64,000 bases of DNA from Mycobacterium sp. 852002-51961_SCH5331710 (GCF_001665535.1 NZ_LZSQ01000090.1:19216-83215), one strand, 5' to 3'. Positions 8,136 through 17,990 are shown, counted from the first letter of the stretch. Notes: generated by a model from the sequence alone, not told the origin. Program-made: numbers and translations.

Positions 8136-10555
8136 CCACCGCACCCGAACTGCAGGCCGGCGGGCTCACCGAAGCCGAGGTCGCGCAACGCATCGCAGAA
8201 GGAAAGACAAACGACGTCCCGACGCGGGCCGCGCGCAGCGTCTCCGACATCGTGCGGGCCAACGTGTTCACCCGCATCAACGCGATCCTCGGCGTCCTGC
8301 TGATCATCGTGTTGTCCACCGGGTCGGTGATCAACGGCGCCTTCGGGTTGCTGATCATCGCCAACAGTGGAATCGGCATCATCCAGGAGCTGCGCGCCAA
8401 GCGCACGCTCGACAAGCTCGCGATCGTCGGTCAAGCGAAACCGTTGGTACGCAGGCAAACTGCGACCGGATCGGCCGTACAGCAGCTGAGTCCCAACGAA
8501 ATCGTCCTCGACGACATCATCGAACTCGGACCCGGCGACCAGATCGTGGTCGACGGCGAAGTCGTCGAGGAGGCCAACCTCGAGGTCGACGAGTCGCTGT
8601 TGACCGGGGAAGCCGATCCGATCGCGAAAGACGCCGGAGATCAGGTGATGTCCGGCAGCTTCGTCGTCGCCGGTTCGGGCGCCTACCGCGCCACCAAGGT
8701 CGGCCGGGAAGCGTACGCGGCCAAGCTCGCCGACGAGGCCAGCAAGTTCACCCTGGTGAACTCCGAACTGCGCAGCGGTATCAACAAGATCCTGCAGTTC
8801 ATCACGTACCTGTTGATCCCGGCGGGGCTGCTGACGATCTACACTCAGCTGTTCACCACCGAATCCGGTTGGCGGCGGTCCGTGTTGGCGATGGTCGGCG
8901 CGCTGGTGCCGATGGTGCCCGAAGGTCTGGTCCTGATGACGTCGATCGCGTTCGCCGTCGGCGTGATCCGGCTGGGCCGCAGGCAGTGTCTGGTCAACGA
9001 ACTGCCCGCGATCGAAGGCCTGGCGCGGGTCGACGTCGTGTGCGCCGACAAGACCGGCACCCTGACCGAGAACGGTATGCAGATCTCCGATCTCGAACCG
9101 CTCGACGAGGCTGGGCCCACGCGCGAGCTGGGGAACGTCGGAAACATCCTGGCGCAGTTGGCCGCCGACGACGCCCGGCCCAACGCGAGCATGCAGGCCA
9201 TCGCCGAGGCGTACAAGATGCCGCCCGGCTGGACAGCCACGGCCGTCGCGCCGTTCAAATCCGCCACCAAGTGGAGCGGCGCCTCCTACGGCGAGCACGG
9301 CAACTGGGTGATCGGTGCGCCCGACGTTTTGTGCGAACCGGGCTCGCCGATAGCGGACAAGGCCGAACATATCGGATCGTCCGGGCTTCGGGTGCTGCTG
9401 CTCGGCTCCAGCGACCTACCCGTCGATCACCCCGACGCGCCCGGCTGCGTGGCCCCCACCGCGCTGGTCGTGCTCGAACAGCGAGTCCGGCCCGACGCTC
9501 GTGACACCCTCGATTACTTTGCCTCCCAGAAGGTCTCGATCAAGGTGATTTCCGGCGACAACGCGGTGTCCGTGGGTGCGGTCGCGGGATCGCTGGGTCT
9601 GCACGGCGAGTGCATGGACGCCAGGAACCTGCCGGAGACCACCGGCGAGCTGGCCGATGCGCTCGAAACGCACACGACGTTCGGCCGCGTGCGCCCCGAC
9701 CAGAAGCGCGCGATGGTGCATGCCCTGCAGTCCCGCGGGCACACGGTCGCGATGACCGGCGACGGCGTCAACGATGTGCTCGCGCTCAAGGACGCCGACA
9801 TCGGCGTCGCGATGGGTTCGGGCAGCTCGGCATCGCGCGCGGTGGCGCAGATCGTGTTGCTGGACAACAAGTTCGCGACCCTGCCCTACGTGGTGGGCGA
9901 GGGTCGCCGGGTGATCGGCAACATCGAACGCGTCTCGAACCTGTTCCTCACCAAGACCGTCTACTCGGTGCTGCTGGCGACGTTCGTCGGCCTGGCCGGA
10001 CTGGCGTCGAAGATCTTCGGCACCGACCCGTTGCTGTTCCCGTTCCAGCCCATCCACGTCACGATCGCGGCGTGGTTCACCATCGGCATCCCGGCGTTCA
10101 TCCTGTCGCTGGCGCCCAACAAGGAACGTGCGCATCCGGGATTCGTGCGCCGCGTGATGACGGCGGCCCTGCCGTCCGGTTTGGTCATCGGCGTCGCGAC
10201 GTTCGTCTCGTACCTCGCCGCCTATCAGGGCCGCGAGGCCACACCCGCCGAGCAGACCCAGGCGTCGACCGCGGCGCTCATCACCCTGCTGGTCGGGGCG
10301 ATCTGGGTGCTCGCGGTCGTGGCGCGGCCGTACCAGTGGTGGCGCGTGGCGCTGGTCGCGGTGTCGGGCCTGGCCTACGTGGTGATCTTCTCGCTGCCAC
10401 TGGCTCAGAAGCTGTTCATGCTCGACATCTCGAACGTCAAGACGACGTCGATCGCCCTGGGCATCGGAGTGGTCGCCGCCGCCGCCATCGAGGTGATCTG
10501 GTGGGTGCAGGGAGCGGTGCTGGGAGAGCGCCGTCGGCTGTGGCGTTCCGAGTAG
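8132..10555 (+). CDS. ctpE: P-type cation ATPase CtpE
   Basis: 807 residues from a GTG overlapping the preceding stop (GTGA). Motifs are in the order expected of a P2-type ATPase: actuator LLTGEADP near 155, phosphorylation site [10 protein letters not shown] near 306, hinge [12 protein letters not shown] near 543. Membrane helices pair near residues 45-85 and 225-280, with a C-terminal block of about six. CtpE of M. tuberculosis and M. smegmatis has been implicated in Ca2+ uptake, and the name comes from the conserved neighbourhood as well as the sequence. An in-frame upstream extension overlaps the lipoprotein gene and is rejected. Confidence 0.88.
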   Translation: MTTAPELQAGGLTEAEVAQRIAEGKTNDVPTRAARSVSDIVRANVFTRINAILGVLLIIVLSTGSVINGAFGLLIIANSGIGIIQELRAKRTLDKLAIVGQAKPLVRRQTATGSAVQQLSPNEIVLDDIIELGPGDQIVVDGEVVEEANLEVDESLLTGEADPIAKDAGDQVMSGSFVVAGSGAYRATKVGREAYAAKLADEASKFTLVNSELRSGINKILQFITYLLIPAGLLTIYTQLFTTESGWRRSVLAMVGALVPMVPEGLVLMTSIAFAVGVIRLGRRQCLVNELPAIEGLARVDVVCADKTGTLTENGMQISDLEPLDEAGPTRELGNVGNILAQLAADDARPNASMQAIAEAYKMPPGWTATAVAPFKSATKWSGASYGEHGNWVIGAPDVLCEPGSPIADKAEHIGSSGLRVLLLGSSDLPVDHPDAPGCVAPTALVVLEQRVRPDARDTLDYFASQKVSIKVISGDNAVSVGAVAGSLGLHGECMDARNLPETTGELADALETHTTFGRVRPDQKRAMVHALQSRGHTVAMTGDGVNDVLALKDADIGVAMGSGSSASRAVAQIVLLDNKFATLPYVVGEGRRVIGNIERVSNLFLTKTVYSVLLATFVGLAGLASKIFGTDPLLFPFQPIHVTIAAWFTIGIPAFILSLAPNKERAHPGFVRRVMTAALPSGLVIGVATFVSYLAAYQGREATPAEQTQASTAALITLLVGAIWVLAVVARPYQWWRVALVAVSGLAYVVIFSLPLAQKLFMLDISNVKTTSIALGIGVVAAAAIEVIWWVQGAVLGERRRLWRSE

Positions 10556-10558
10556 GGT
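10553..10558 (+). promoter_or_regulatory. Leaderless -10 box overlapping the ctpE stop
   Basis: TAGGGT contains the ctpE stop codon and lies seven bases before the ATG of the next gene. No Shine-Dalgarno sequence is present, so the small gene is probably transcribed leaderless. Confidence 0.45.
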
Positions 10559-10565
10559 TGGGCCC

Positions 10566-10808
10566 ATGGCATTCCTCGACAAGGTGAAGAATCTGCTGGC
10601 CAAAAACGCCGACAAGGTGGACACCGCGATCGACAAGGCCGGTGACATGGTCGACAAGAAGACGCAGGGTAAATACGCCCAGCATGTCGACAAGGTCCAA
10701 GACGCTGCGCGCAACTACGTGAACAAGGACAACCCGTCCGCGCAGAACGCCCCGCAGCAGCCGCAGCAGCCGCCCCAGGCTCCGCCGCAGCCGCCTCAGC
10801 AGCCCTGA
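10566..10808 (+). CDS. Rv0909-like antitoxin-family small protein with Q/P-rich tail
   Basis: 80 residues. The first ~57 are charged and helical (KVKNLLAKNADKVDTAIDKA) and match the MT0933-like family, of which Rv0909 is the proposed antitoxin of the Rv0909-Rv0910 pair. The last 23 residues are almost only Gln, Pro and Ala, an addition not present in the 59-residue Rv0909. The gene is followed three bases later by the SRPBCC partner. Confidence 0.72.
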   Translation: MAFLDKVKNLLAKNADKVDTAIDKAGDMVDKKTQGKYAQHVDKVQDAARNYVNKDNPSAQNAPQQPQQPPQAPPQPPQQP

Positions 10809-10811
10809 GAC

Positions 10812-11258
10812 ATGGCCAAACTCTCCGTATCCGTCGACGTACCCCTGCCGCCGGAGCAGGCGTGGTCGTGCGCATCCGACCTCGCCCGCTACAAGGAGTG
10901 GCTGAGCATCCACCGGGTGTGGCGCAGCAAGCTGCCTGAGACGCTCGAAAAGGGCACGACGCTCGAGTCGATCGTCGAGGTCAAGGGCATGCCGAACCGG
11001 ATCAAGTGGACGATCGTGCACTACCGCCCGCCGGAGGCGATGACGCTCAACGGCGACGGCAAGGGCGGCGTCAAGGTCAAACTGATCGGCAAGGTGAAGC
11101 CCGCCGCGAAGGATCCCGCCGGATCGACCGTCACGTTCGACGTCCACCTCGGCGGTCCCGCGCTGTTCGGTCCCATCGGCATGGTCGTCGCCGGAGCGCT
11201 CAAGGGCGACATCCAGGAGTCCCTTAACCGGTTCAAGTCGGTTTTCGCCCCGGCCTGA
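10812..11258 (+). CDS. SRPBCC-fold protein, Rv0910-like toxin family
   Basis: 148 residues, of the polyketide-cyclase/START-like SRPBCC fold, with SVSVDVPLPPEQAWS forming the first strand and helix and a long C-terminal helix (QESLNRFKSVF). It corresponds to M. tuberculosis Rv0910, reported as the toxin of a pair with Rv0909. The gene lies three bases after the Rv0909-like gene. The family usually binds a hydrophobic ligand in a central cavity, so a lipid-binding role is equally possible. Confidence 0.75.
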   Translation: MAKLSVSVDVPLPPEQAWSCASDLARYKEWLSIHRVWRSKLPETLEKGTTLESIVEVKGMPNRIKWTIVHYRPPEAMTLNGDGKGGVKVKLIGKVKPAAKDPAGSTVTFDVHLGGPALFGPIGMVVAGALKGDIQESLNRFKSVFAPA

Positions 11259-11263
11259 CCACT

Positions 11264-11325
11264 CGCGAGCAGACGCGTACCTGCCCCTTTTCGCGCGATT
11301 TCCGGCAGTTTTACGTCTGCTCGCG
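11264..11325. repeat. Intergenic palindromic repeat, family A copy 1
   Basis: CGCGAGCAGACG (11264-11275) and CGTCTGCTCGCG (11314-11325) are perfect 12-bp arms. The loop contains CCCCTTTTCGCG, also found in copy 2 at 33859-33914. It sits between convergent genes and could also terminate transcription both ways. Confidence 0.75.
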
Positions 11326-11340
11326 GAGGAAGGGCAAGGG

Positions 11341-11628
11341 TCAGACAGTGCCGCCGGCCAGGGCGTATTCGCCGAGGGCGCTCACGGATCGGTCGCGGCT
11401 CTGGCGACGCTTTTCCAGGCTGCCGTCGAGGACGAGGCTGGCCCGGGCGCCGACGAGGTGCAGCACCGCGAGCACACCGGCCGCGATGGCGATCGTCGAC
11501 TGACCGACGAGGAAGGCGGCCAGGCAGGCCGTGGAGGCCAACAACGCGCCCGCATGCAGAAACAGCGCCGACGTCGCCAGCCAGTCGGAGGCGGGCGAAC
11601 TGCCGGTGGTCAGCATGTGGTCGGTCAT
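11341..11628 (-). CDS. Small two-helix membrane protein, unknown function
   Basis: 95 residues from an ATG with AGAAGGA about five bases upstream; a longer in-frame start lacks such a site. Two hydrophobic segments lie near residues 18-42 (SALFLHAGALLASTACLAAF) and 45-65, followed by a short basic tail (EKRRQSRDR). I do not recognise a named family. It is the first gene of the island on the left side and reads towards the Rv0910-like gene. Confidence 0.6.
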   Translation of the reverse strand: MTDHMLTTGSSPASDWLATSALFLHAGALLASTACLAAFLVGQSTIAIAAGVLAVLHLVGARASLVLDGSLEKRRQSRDRSVSALGEYALAGGTV

Positions 11629-11717
11629 CGATTTCCTTCTCGCAGGTAGCAGGGCCCTTAGTACCCCTGCGAATCCGGCCCCAAACCGACGGTCAACTGT
11701 GATCGCGCGCACAGAGC

Positions 11718-13178
11718 TCAGCGCACCCGGTCGCGCAGCTCCCGCTTGAGCACCTTGCCGTAGCTGTTCTTCGGCAGTTCGTCGATGAACTCGTAGCGCT
11801 TCGGCCGCTTGAACCGGGCGATGCGCTCGAGCAGATGCGCGTCCAACTCCTCGGGCGACACCGACCCGACGATGAACGCGACCACGACCTCACCCCACTC
11901 TTCATCGAGTGCGCCGACGACGCCGGCCTCGACCACCGCCGGATGCTCGAGCAGCACCTCCTCGACCTCGCGGGGATAGATGTTGCTGCCGCCGCTGATC
12001 ACAACGTCCTTGGACCTGTCGCGCAGCGTGAGGTAGCCGCGGTTATCGAACGAGCCCATGTCACCGGTGTGCAACCAGCCGTCCTGCAACGTCGCGGCGG
12101 TCGCTTCGGGGTTCCGCCAGTAACCGGACATGACGACGTCGCCGCGGCACACGATCTCTCCGATCTCGCCGACGTCGGCGGGTGTCCCGTCGGCGCGCAG
12201 CACCGCCACGTCCACCCCGGACCGCGCATAGCCCACCGACCCGAGCACCGCGTCGTCGGCCCCGGCGTGGTCGGCTCGGCGCAATCCGGTGATCGTCATC
12301 GGCGCCTCGCCCTGGCCGTACAGCTGTACGAAGACCGGCCCGAACGCGGCCATCGCCTTCTTCAGGCTCTCGACGTACATCGGGCCGCCGCCGTAGACGA
12401 TGGTGCGCAGGTTGTGCGGGCATGCGCGGCCGGTCTGCACCAGGCGCTGCACCATCGTCGGCGCCAGGAACGCGCTGCACCCGGGATGGCGCTCGCACAG
12501 GTCGAGGAACTCGTCGGGCTCGAACGCCCCCGACTCGGGGATCACCTGGCGCGCCGCGCGCAGCACGTACGGCGGGATGTAGAGGCCCGAGCCGTGTGAC
12601 ATCGGAGCGCCGTGCACCAGCGTGCAGTTCTCGTCGGGCGAATCGAAGTCGGCCAGGTGTGACACCGTCATCGCCATCAGGTTGCGGTGCGACAGCATCG
12701 CGCCCTTGGATTTGCCCGTCGTCCCGCTGGTGTAGAACAGCCACGCCAGCGTTCCGGGATCGGTGGTGGGCGGCGGCGACGGCTCCGCGGTGAACCACTC
12801 GTCGTAGCCGTCGCTGCCGATGACCGCCATCGGCACCTCGGTTTCCGGCCCGAGCGTCGCCGCGATCTTCGGCGAGGCGAAAACCTGTGTGGCGCCGGAG
12901 TCCTCGAGGATCTGCACCATCTCCCGCGGATGAAGCTTGTAGTTGATGGGCACATACACACATTCGGCCGCCCACACCCCGAACATCAGCTCGATGATCT
13001 GCGGGCAGTTCTCGCTTGCGACGGCGATCCGCGCGCCACGGTCACCCAGCGACGCGGCCAGGCGCAGGGACCGCTCACGCAGCTGCGTCCACGTCTGATG
13101 TTGCCGCTCACCGTGATACACCGCTCCGCGGTCACCGAAGCGGCTCGCGGCCTGATCGAGCAGGGCAAACAGGTTCAC
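11718..13178 (-). CDS. Acyl-CoA synthetase (AMP-forming, FadD-type)
   Basis: 486 residues from a GTG overlapping the stop of the upstream SDR gene (GTGA). The AMP-binding P-loop YTSGTTGKSKGAMLSH is near residue 154, the adenylate motif is around YGQGEAPMT, and the C-terminal lysine lies in NSYGKVLKRELRD. It should activate a carboxylic acid to its CoA thioester via the acyl-adenylate. It is the last gene of the leftward operon, whose regulator and partners suggest a catabolic rather than biosynthetic role. The substrate is unknown. Confidence 0.82.
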   Translation of the reverse strand: MNLFALLDQAASRFGDRGAVYHGERQHQTWTQLRERSLRLAASLGDRGARIAVASENCPQIIELMFGVWAAECVYVPINYKLHPREMVQILEDSGATQVFASPKIAATLGPETEVPMAVIGSDGYDEWFTAEPSPPPTTDPGTLAWLFYTSGTTGKSKGAMLSHRNLMAMTVSHLADFDSPDENCTLVHGAPMSHGSGLYIPPYVLRAARQVIPESGAFEPDEFLDLCERHPGCSAFLAPTMVQRLVQTGRACPHNLRTIVYGGGPMYVESLKKAMAAFGPVFVQLYGQGEAPMTITGLRRADHAGADDAVLGSVGYARSGVDVAVLRADGTPADVGEIGEIVCRGDVVMSGYWRNPEATAATLQDGWLHTGDMGSFDNRGYLTLRDRSKDVVISGGSNIYPREVEEVLLEHPAVVEAGVVGALDEEWGEVVVAFIVGSVSPEELDAHLLERIARFKRPKRYEFIDELPKNSYGKVLKRELRDRVR

Positions 13179-13954
13179 TGCCGCGCCACCCACTCGGAGT
13201 TCAGCGCGAAGTCCGACAGATACTTCGTCGAACTCCACCCGCCGTCAACCACGATCGTCTGCCCGTTGATGAAACTCGCGCCGTCCGAGCACAGGAACGC
13301 CACGGTGCTGGCGATGTCGTTCACCTCACCGAGCCGCGGATACGGTGTCATCTCGGTGTTGATCTTGCGGAACCGCTCGTCTTCGAGGCGTGTCGACACC
13401 ATCGGTGTCAGGGTGACGCCGGGAGCCACTGCGTTGCAACGGATTCCCTGTGGGCCGTACTGACATGCGATGTGCTGCGTCAGCGAGGTCAGTCCGCCCT
13501 TGGCCGCGGAGTACGCACCACCACGCAGACCACCGACGACGGCGAACGTCGACGTCACGTTGACGATCCCGGACCCCGCCTCCATGTGCACGATCACATC
13601 GCGGGCCAGCCGGAACGGCGCCCGCAGCATCAGTCCGAGGAAGTAGTCGAGGGACTCGTCGTCGGTTTCGTGCAACGGTTTCGGGCTGCCAACCCCGGCG
13701 TTGTTCACCAGGAAGTCGATGCGTCCCCACCGGTCGAGAGCCGTCTGCACGATCCGCTGCGGTGCATCGTCGGCGGTGAGGTCGACCGCGACGGTCGCGA
13801 TACGGTCGGCGTCACCGACGGCCTGCTCCAACTCGGCAAGCCGGCTTTCGTCGCGGGCGGTGCCCAGCACGGTCATACCCGCCTCGGCCAGCTTGGTCGC
13901 ACATCCGAAACCGATACCGCTGCTCGCCCCCGTTACGATCGCTACCTGAACCAT
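13175..13954 (-). CDS. Short-chain dehydrogenase/reductase (SDR)
   Basis: 259 residues from the ATG preceded by GAGGAG; an ATG 24 bases upstream overlaps the previous stop and is an alternative start. The cofactor motif TGASSGIG is at the N-terminus, NNAGVG near 88, and the active-site Ser and YSAAK in the middle. The C-terminal FINGQTIVVDGG is typical of classical SDRs that oxidise a secondary alcohol or reduce a ketone. It lies between two acyl-CoA ligases, so an alicyclic or hydroxyacyl intermediate is the likely substrate. Confidence 0.8.
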   Translation of the reverse strand: MVQVAIVTGASSGIGFGCATKLAEAGMTVLGTARDESRLAELEQAVGDADRIATVAVDLTADDAPQRIVQTALDRWGRIDFLVNNAGVGSPKPLHETDDESLDYFLGLMLRAPFRLARDVIVHMEAGSGIVNVTSTFAVVGGLRGGAYSAAKGGLTSLTQHIACQYGPQGIRCNAVAPGVTLTPMVSTRLEDERFRKINTEMTPYPRLGEVNDIASTVAFLCSDGASFINGQTIVVDGGWSSTKYLSDFALNSEWVARQ

Positions 13955-13974
13955 TTTGCTCCTCGCGTCCGCGG

Positions 13975-15519
13975 TCATTCCAGCGCCGCTCGTATCCGAT
14001 GCTTCAACACTTTCCCTGCGTCGTTCTTCGGCAACGCCTCCCAAACCACCACCTGCTCAGGCGCTTTGAACCGCGCCACACCGTGCTCCTCGAGCAGAAC
14101 CCGCATGTCCGCCACGTCGGGAGGCGGCCGATCGGTGGCGACGACGACGGCGCACGCCCGCTCACCGGTGCGCTCATCCGGAACGCCGACAATCGCGATC
14201 TCCGCGATGCCCGGATGCCCGATGAGGATGTCCTCGATCTCCTTGGGGGAGATGTTCTCGCCGTTGCGGATGATGATGTCCTTCGCGCGACCGGTCACGA
14301 CGAGGAAGCCGTCGTCGACCCACCGGCCGAGATCACCGGTGCGGAAGTAACCCTCGTCGTCGAAAGCCGCGGTCTCATCTTCGGGATGCAGGTAGCCGAC
14401 GAGCATCTGCGGTCCCCGGGCGCGGATCTCACCGTCGACCAGTTTGACGTCGGCGATGCCCGGCCTGCCGTCGGTGTCTGCCGCGTGCTCGGGGTCGTCC
14501 AGTGAGCCCACCGTCGTCACCGGAACCTCGGTCGATCCGTAGACGCGCGACACCGCCGCCTTGTCGAAATAGGCGGTGGCGCTGCGTATCAGCGATGGCG
14601 GTACCGAAGCGCCCCCGCAGATGAACACCTTCAACTCGGGTAACCGCGTCGCGGCGCGCTCGGCGGCGGCGAGCAGCCCGTCGAGGAACGGGGTGGCCCC
14701 GGCCATGTGCGTGACCCGCTCGTCGAGCATCAGCGCCACGGCCGCGTCCGGGTCCCAACGTTGCATCAGCACGGCGGTGCTGCTGAGCAGCAGGGGGCAT
14801 TCGAACGCATAGATCGAACCGCCGATGTGCGCGATCGGGGACGGCACCAGGAACGTGTCGCCGGCCTCGACGCACCAGTGCGCTCCGATCTGGCGAATCA
14901 GGGCATGGATTGAATTGTGCGTGTGCAGGACGCCTTTCGGCCGGCCTGTGGTTCCCGACGTGTAGAGGATCATGCGCACCGTGTCGGCGTTCAGCACCGG
15001 CAGCACGCCCGGTCCGGCGCCGCCGAACAGCGACTCGTACGGAGTGTGCTGACCCGCATCCCCACGCACCACGATGACCTCGGGCGGGGCGGCCATCGCA
15101 CCGGTGACCCGGTCGAGCATCGCGACGTAGTCGTGCTTGTTGAAGGTTGATGGCACGAAGATCGCCCGAACATCGGCGTCGCGCAGGATGAACGACAGTT
15201 CATGATCGCGCAGCGAGGGCAGGATCGGGTTGACCACCATGCCCGCCAATGTCGCCGCATGGTAGACGACCGCGGCCTCCTGCCAGTTCGGCAGCATGAA
15301 CGACACGACGCTGCCGGCGGGCATCCGCGACATCAACACCTGCGCCAGCGTGAGCGCCCGGTCGTGAAGCTCCCGGCAGCTGACCCGAACTTCGCCGTCC
15401 ACCAACACGGTTCGGTCGGGCGTCGAGGTGGCCGCATCGCGCAGCGCGTCGGCCAGCGTGTCGTGCGCCCACAGCCCTCGCCGGTAAGCGTCCGCGCTGC
15501 GCTTCTCGTCGACACGCAC
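13975..15519 (-). CDS. Acyl-CoA ligase resembling cyclohexanecarboxylate-CoA ligases
   Basis: 514 residues from a GTG. The P-loop YTSGTTGRPKGVLHTH is near 187, GDLGRW in the hinge region, and KNDAGKVLKHRIR at the C-terminus holds the catalytic lysine. The N-terminal YRRGLWAHDTLADALRDAA pattern reminds me of AliA-type cyclohexanecarboxylate-CoA ligases, but this is recognition from memory only. It lies 8 bases after the GntR gene in the leftward operon. Together with the other ligase it suggests two successive acid intermediates, or two entry substrates. Confidence 0.78.
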   Translation of the reverse strand: MRVDEKRSADAYRRGLWAHDTLADALRDAATSTPDRTVLVDGEVRVSCRELHDRALTLAQVLMSRMPAGSVVSFMLPNWQEAAVVYHAATLAGMVVNPILPSLRDHELSFILRDADVRAIFVPSTFNKHDYVAMLDRVTGAMAAPPEVIVVRGDAGQHTPYESLFGGAGPGVLPVLNADTVRMILYTSGTTGRPKGVLHTHNSIHALIRQIGAHWCVEAGDTFLVPSPIAHIGGSIYAFECPLLLSSTAVLMQRWDPDAAVALMLDERVTHMAGATPFLDGLLAAAERAATRLPELKVFICGGASVPPSLIRSATAYFDKAAVSRVYGSTEVPVTTVGSLDDPEHAADTDGRPGIADVKLVDGEIRARGPQMLVGYLHPEDETAAFDDEGYFRTGDLGRWVDDGFLVVTGRAKDIIIRNGENISPKEIEDILIGHPGIAEIAIVGVPDERTGERACAVVVATDRPPPDVADMRVLLEEHGVARFKAPEQVVVWEALPKNDAGKVLKHRIRAALE

Positions 15520-15527
15520 GGGTAGAC

Positions 15528-16265
15528 CTAACCCTTGATCCGGCGCATGGTCATCGAGTGCCGGTACCGCGACGAGGGATGGGTGTTGATGGTCACCTGC
15601 GCCACCTCACCGTCCGACGTCGTATAGGTGCGACGCATCTCCAGGGCGGCGCTGCCCATTTCGACCTTCAGCGCGCCGGCGAGTTCCGGCGTCACGGTGA
15701 TGGCCGCCATCTCCTGATGCACCTCGACGATGCTGACCCCGAACAGGTCCTCGATGAGCGGGAAGATAGGGCCCGAATGACGTTGCAGCAGACGACCGAC
15801 CGCCGCGAACGCCCGATTGATGTAGTACTCGGTCGTACAGACGGGCGTGTCGCTGCCCTCGGCTTGTCGGCAACCGCGCACCGCCAGCCACTGGGAACCG
15901 GCCTTGAGTCCGGTGTGGTCGGCCAGGTCGTCGTCGACGGTCACCATCGCGTTGGACTCGATGGTCAGCTGGGCTCCCGCCGCGAACGCCAGCAGGTCGT
16001 CGATCGAGACCACGTCCTGGGCATACGAATTCGATGCCGGACGGGGAACCACCAGCGTGCCCGCCCGCGGTCGCGATGCGATCAGGTTGTCCTCGCGCAG
16101 CCGGCGCAGCGCCTCGCGAACGGTGTAGCGGCTGACGGCGAACCGCTCGCACAGTTGTTGTTCGGTGGGCAACTGCGAGCCGACCGGGTAGATCCCGTCG
16201 ACGATCTCCTTGCGCAGCGTGCGCGCCACCTGCAGGTAGCGATGGTCGGTGGGGCTGACGGTCAT
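15528..16265 (-). CDS. GntR-family transcriptional regulator (UTRA ligand domain)
   Basis: 245 residues. The N-terminal winged helix (about 8-72) contains LPTEQQLCERFAVSRYTVREALRRL. The C-terminal part (about 95-240) is a UTRA (HutC-type) effector domain, with LAVRGCRQ and TTEYYINRAF. The ATG overlaps the stop of the upstream beta-propeller gene. As the only regulator in the island it probably represses both divergent operons, and two copies of TTGTCCGGACAA or near variants lie in the shared promoter. The effector is likely an early pathway intermediate. Confidence 0.85.
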   Translation of the reverse strand: MTVSPTDHRYLQVARTLRKEIVDGIYPVGSQLPTEQQLCERFAVSRYTVREALRRLREDNLIASRPRAGTLVVPRPASNSYAQDVVSIDDLLAFAAGAQLTIESNAMVTVDDDLADHTGLKAGSQWLAVRGCRQAEGSDTPVCTTEYYINRAFAAVGRLLQRHSGPIFPLIEDLFGVSIVEVHQEMAAITVTPELAGALKVEMGSAALEMRRTYTTSDGEVAQVTINTHPSSRYRHSMTMRRIKG

Positions 16266-17869
16266 GTTCGTCGCAGCGCCAGCACGCTGCCCTCGCCGTC
16301 GGCCGACACATACAGCGTGCCGTCACGGCCGACGGTGATACCCGCGAACGGTCCCTGTGGGCCGGAGAACGGCGGCATCCCCCTGAGCGGCTTGGGTTCC
16401 ACGCCCGGCGGGGGACCCACCGGCAGATCGGACGCGATCGTGGTGCGCTCGCCGCCGGCCAGGTTCACCGCGACGACCTCCTTGGCGCCCGCGTCGACGA
16501 TGTAGAGCACACCGTCGGCGATCGCGACGCCCTGCGGCTTCGTCAAGCCGTCGACCACGGTTTCCGTCGCGCCGCCGACCGCGACCACGCGCCCAGCTCC
16601 GGACTCGGCGACCAGCACGCGGCCGTCGTCGTCGAACACCACGCCGACGGGGTCCCGCAGGTCCGTCGCCAGCACCTCGGTGCCACCCGATCCGAGCGCG
16701 TGCACTCGTCCGGTGCCGAGTTCGGTGAACACGATTCGCTCGCCCGGTCCGACCGCAACACCGTAGAGCTGGTCGAAACCGTCTGCCAGATAGTCTGTCT
16801 CGCCGTCGGCCGGACGGTAGCGCGCGATCTGCCCACCGGATGTGGCGACGACAAAGGCATTGCCCGGCACCGGCGCCAGGCCGCGCAGGAATCCGGGGTA
16901 GCCGGGGGAGAACAGCATCCCGACCGTGTGCAGCGATCCATCGTCACCGACGGTGTAGAAGTAGGTGCCGTCGGCGACGTAGAGCCGTCCGTCCTCGCCC
17001 ACCGCAAGGTCGAGCGGCCAGTTCAAGCCGCCGCCGAGCAGCGTGCGGGTCTCGCCGACGCCCACGATCTCGGTGATCTCACCGGTGAAGTTCGAGACGA
17101 ACAATCGGTCTCCGACGAAGGTCAGGTTGTCCAGTCCCGGGTTCAGCTGCGCCAGAAGGGTTTTCTCGCCGCTTCGCGGATCGATCCGCAGTACCTGACC
17201 GCTGGCCACCTGCGTCGAGACCAGATTGCCCTGCGCATCGAACTTCACCGCGTCGGGAACACCGAGGTCGGCGGCGACCCGTTGCGGCTCCCCGCCCGCG
17301 GGGTCGATACGCCAGATCTCATTGGCCGTCATCAGCGGGTAGTAAAGGAGGCCGTCGGGGCCCACCTCCATGGCGTTCGGTGACGGAAGGTTCTCCAGCA
17401 GGATCCGCTCCGCGCCGGTGGCACGGTCGAGTTCCATCAGCCGCCCGCCATCGCGGCACTCGTTGATGAACAGGCGATCCTGATGCACGGTGATGCCGTT
17501 TGCGCACGGCAGGTCGTCGCGCAGTACCCGTGTCCGCCCCGAGGCGTCACGCGCGCTGACTCGCCCGTCCATCACCTCGGTGGCGAAGAGGTTGCCGTCT
17601 CCGTCGAACGCGACGTCGTCGGGGGCGATGATGTCCCCGCCCTTGGCGCTGACCGTCTCCAGTTTTCCCGTGCCCAGATCGAGCGCGCTGATCTGGCTGC
17701 CCGTCACCTGGGCGACATAGACGCGGCCGTCCGGACCGGTGCGCAGACCGTTCGCGCCGAACAGGCGGCTTGCTGCGGTGAGCCGCTCGACGTGCCAGCC
17801 CTGCGCTGCCGTCGGGCTGCCGCCCGGATAGCGAGACTGCTGCAGGGACCCCGTCGCCGATCGCGTCAT
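16262..17869 (-). CDS. NHL/SMP-30-like beta-propeller protein
   Basis: 535 residues of repeated blades with signatures such as ANGLRTGPDGRVYVAQ, PDDVAFDGDGNLFATE, PNAMEVGPDGLLYYP and FAGITVGRDGTLYVSA, about every 40-45 residues. It has no signal peptide, so it should be cytosolic. The fold is shared by SMP-30/gluconolactonase lactonases and by virginiamycin B lyase. Because the divergent operon has a Baeyer-Villiger monooxygenase, which makes esters or lactones, a lactonase role is an attractive inference. It is first in the leftward operon. A start 18 bases further upstream is possible. Confidence 0.65.
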   Translation of the reverse strand: MTRSATGSLQQSRYPGGSPTAAQGWHVERLTAASRLFGANGLRTGPDGRVYVAQVTGSQISALDLGTGKLETVSAKGGDIIAPDDVAFDGDGNLFATEVMDGRVSARDASGRTRVLRDDLPCANGITVHQDRLFINECRDGGRLMELDRATGAERILLENLPSPNAMEVGPDGLLYYPLMTANEIWRIDPAGGEPQRVAADLGVPDAVKFDAQGNLVSTQVASGQVLRIDPRSGEKTLLAQLNPGLDNLTFVGDRLFVSNFTGEITEIVGVGETRTLLGGGLNWPLDLAVGEDGRLYVADGTYFYTVGDDGSLHTVGMLFSPGYPGFLRGLAPVPGNAFVVATSGGQIARYRPADGETDYLADGFDQLYGVAVGPGERIVFTELGTGRVHALGSGGTEVLATDLRDPVGVVFDDDGRVLVAESGAGRVVAVGGATETVVDGLTKPQGVAIADGVLYIVDAGAKEVVAVNLAGGERTTIASDLPVGPPPGVEPKPLRGMPPFSGPQGPFAGITVGRDGTLYVSADGEGSVLALRRT

Positions 17870-17894
17870 GACCTGGCACGTTAGCAAGCCCGCT

Positions 17895-17906
17895 TAGTCC
17901 AGACAA
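17895..17906. promoter_or_regulatory. GntR operator, site 1 (leftward promoter)
   Basis: TAGTCCAGACAA matches the perfect palindrome TTGTCCGGACAA at 10 of 12 bases. On the minus strand it reads TTGTCTGGACTA, and its TTGTCT can act as -35, with a 17-base spacer to TAACGT (-10) eight bases before the ATG of the beta-propeller gene. An operator lying on the -35 fits repression. Confidence 0.65.
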
Positions 17907-17933
17907 TAGGCCGCGAAAGAAGCTGCGCGGCCC

Positions 17934-17965
17934 TTGACGGCTCGATTCGCGCTGGGGAATAGTGT
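17934..17965 (+). promoter_or_regulatory. Putative promoter of the rightward catabolic operon
   Basis: TTGACG at 17934-17939 is a good -35. A TANNNT-type -10, TAGTGT, lies at 17960-17965, but the 20-base spacer is long. Operator site 2 would then lie downstream of the start point. Confidence 0.35.
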
Positions 17966-17990
17966 TCTGCAACATGGAGAGCAGTATTCG

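Noticed and set aside
17883..17895. AGCAAGCCCGCTTAG resembling a KstR2 site
   Set aside because: The spacing and fixed bases of the CAAGNNCTTG motif are not met.
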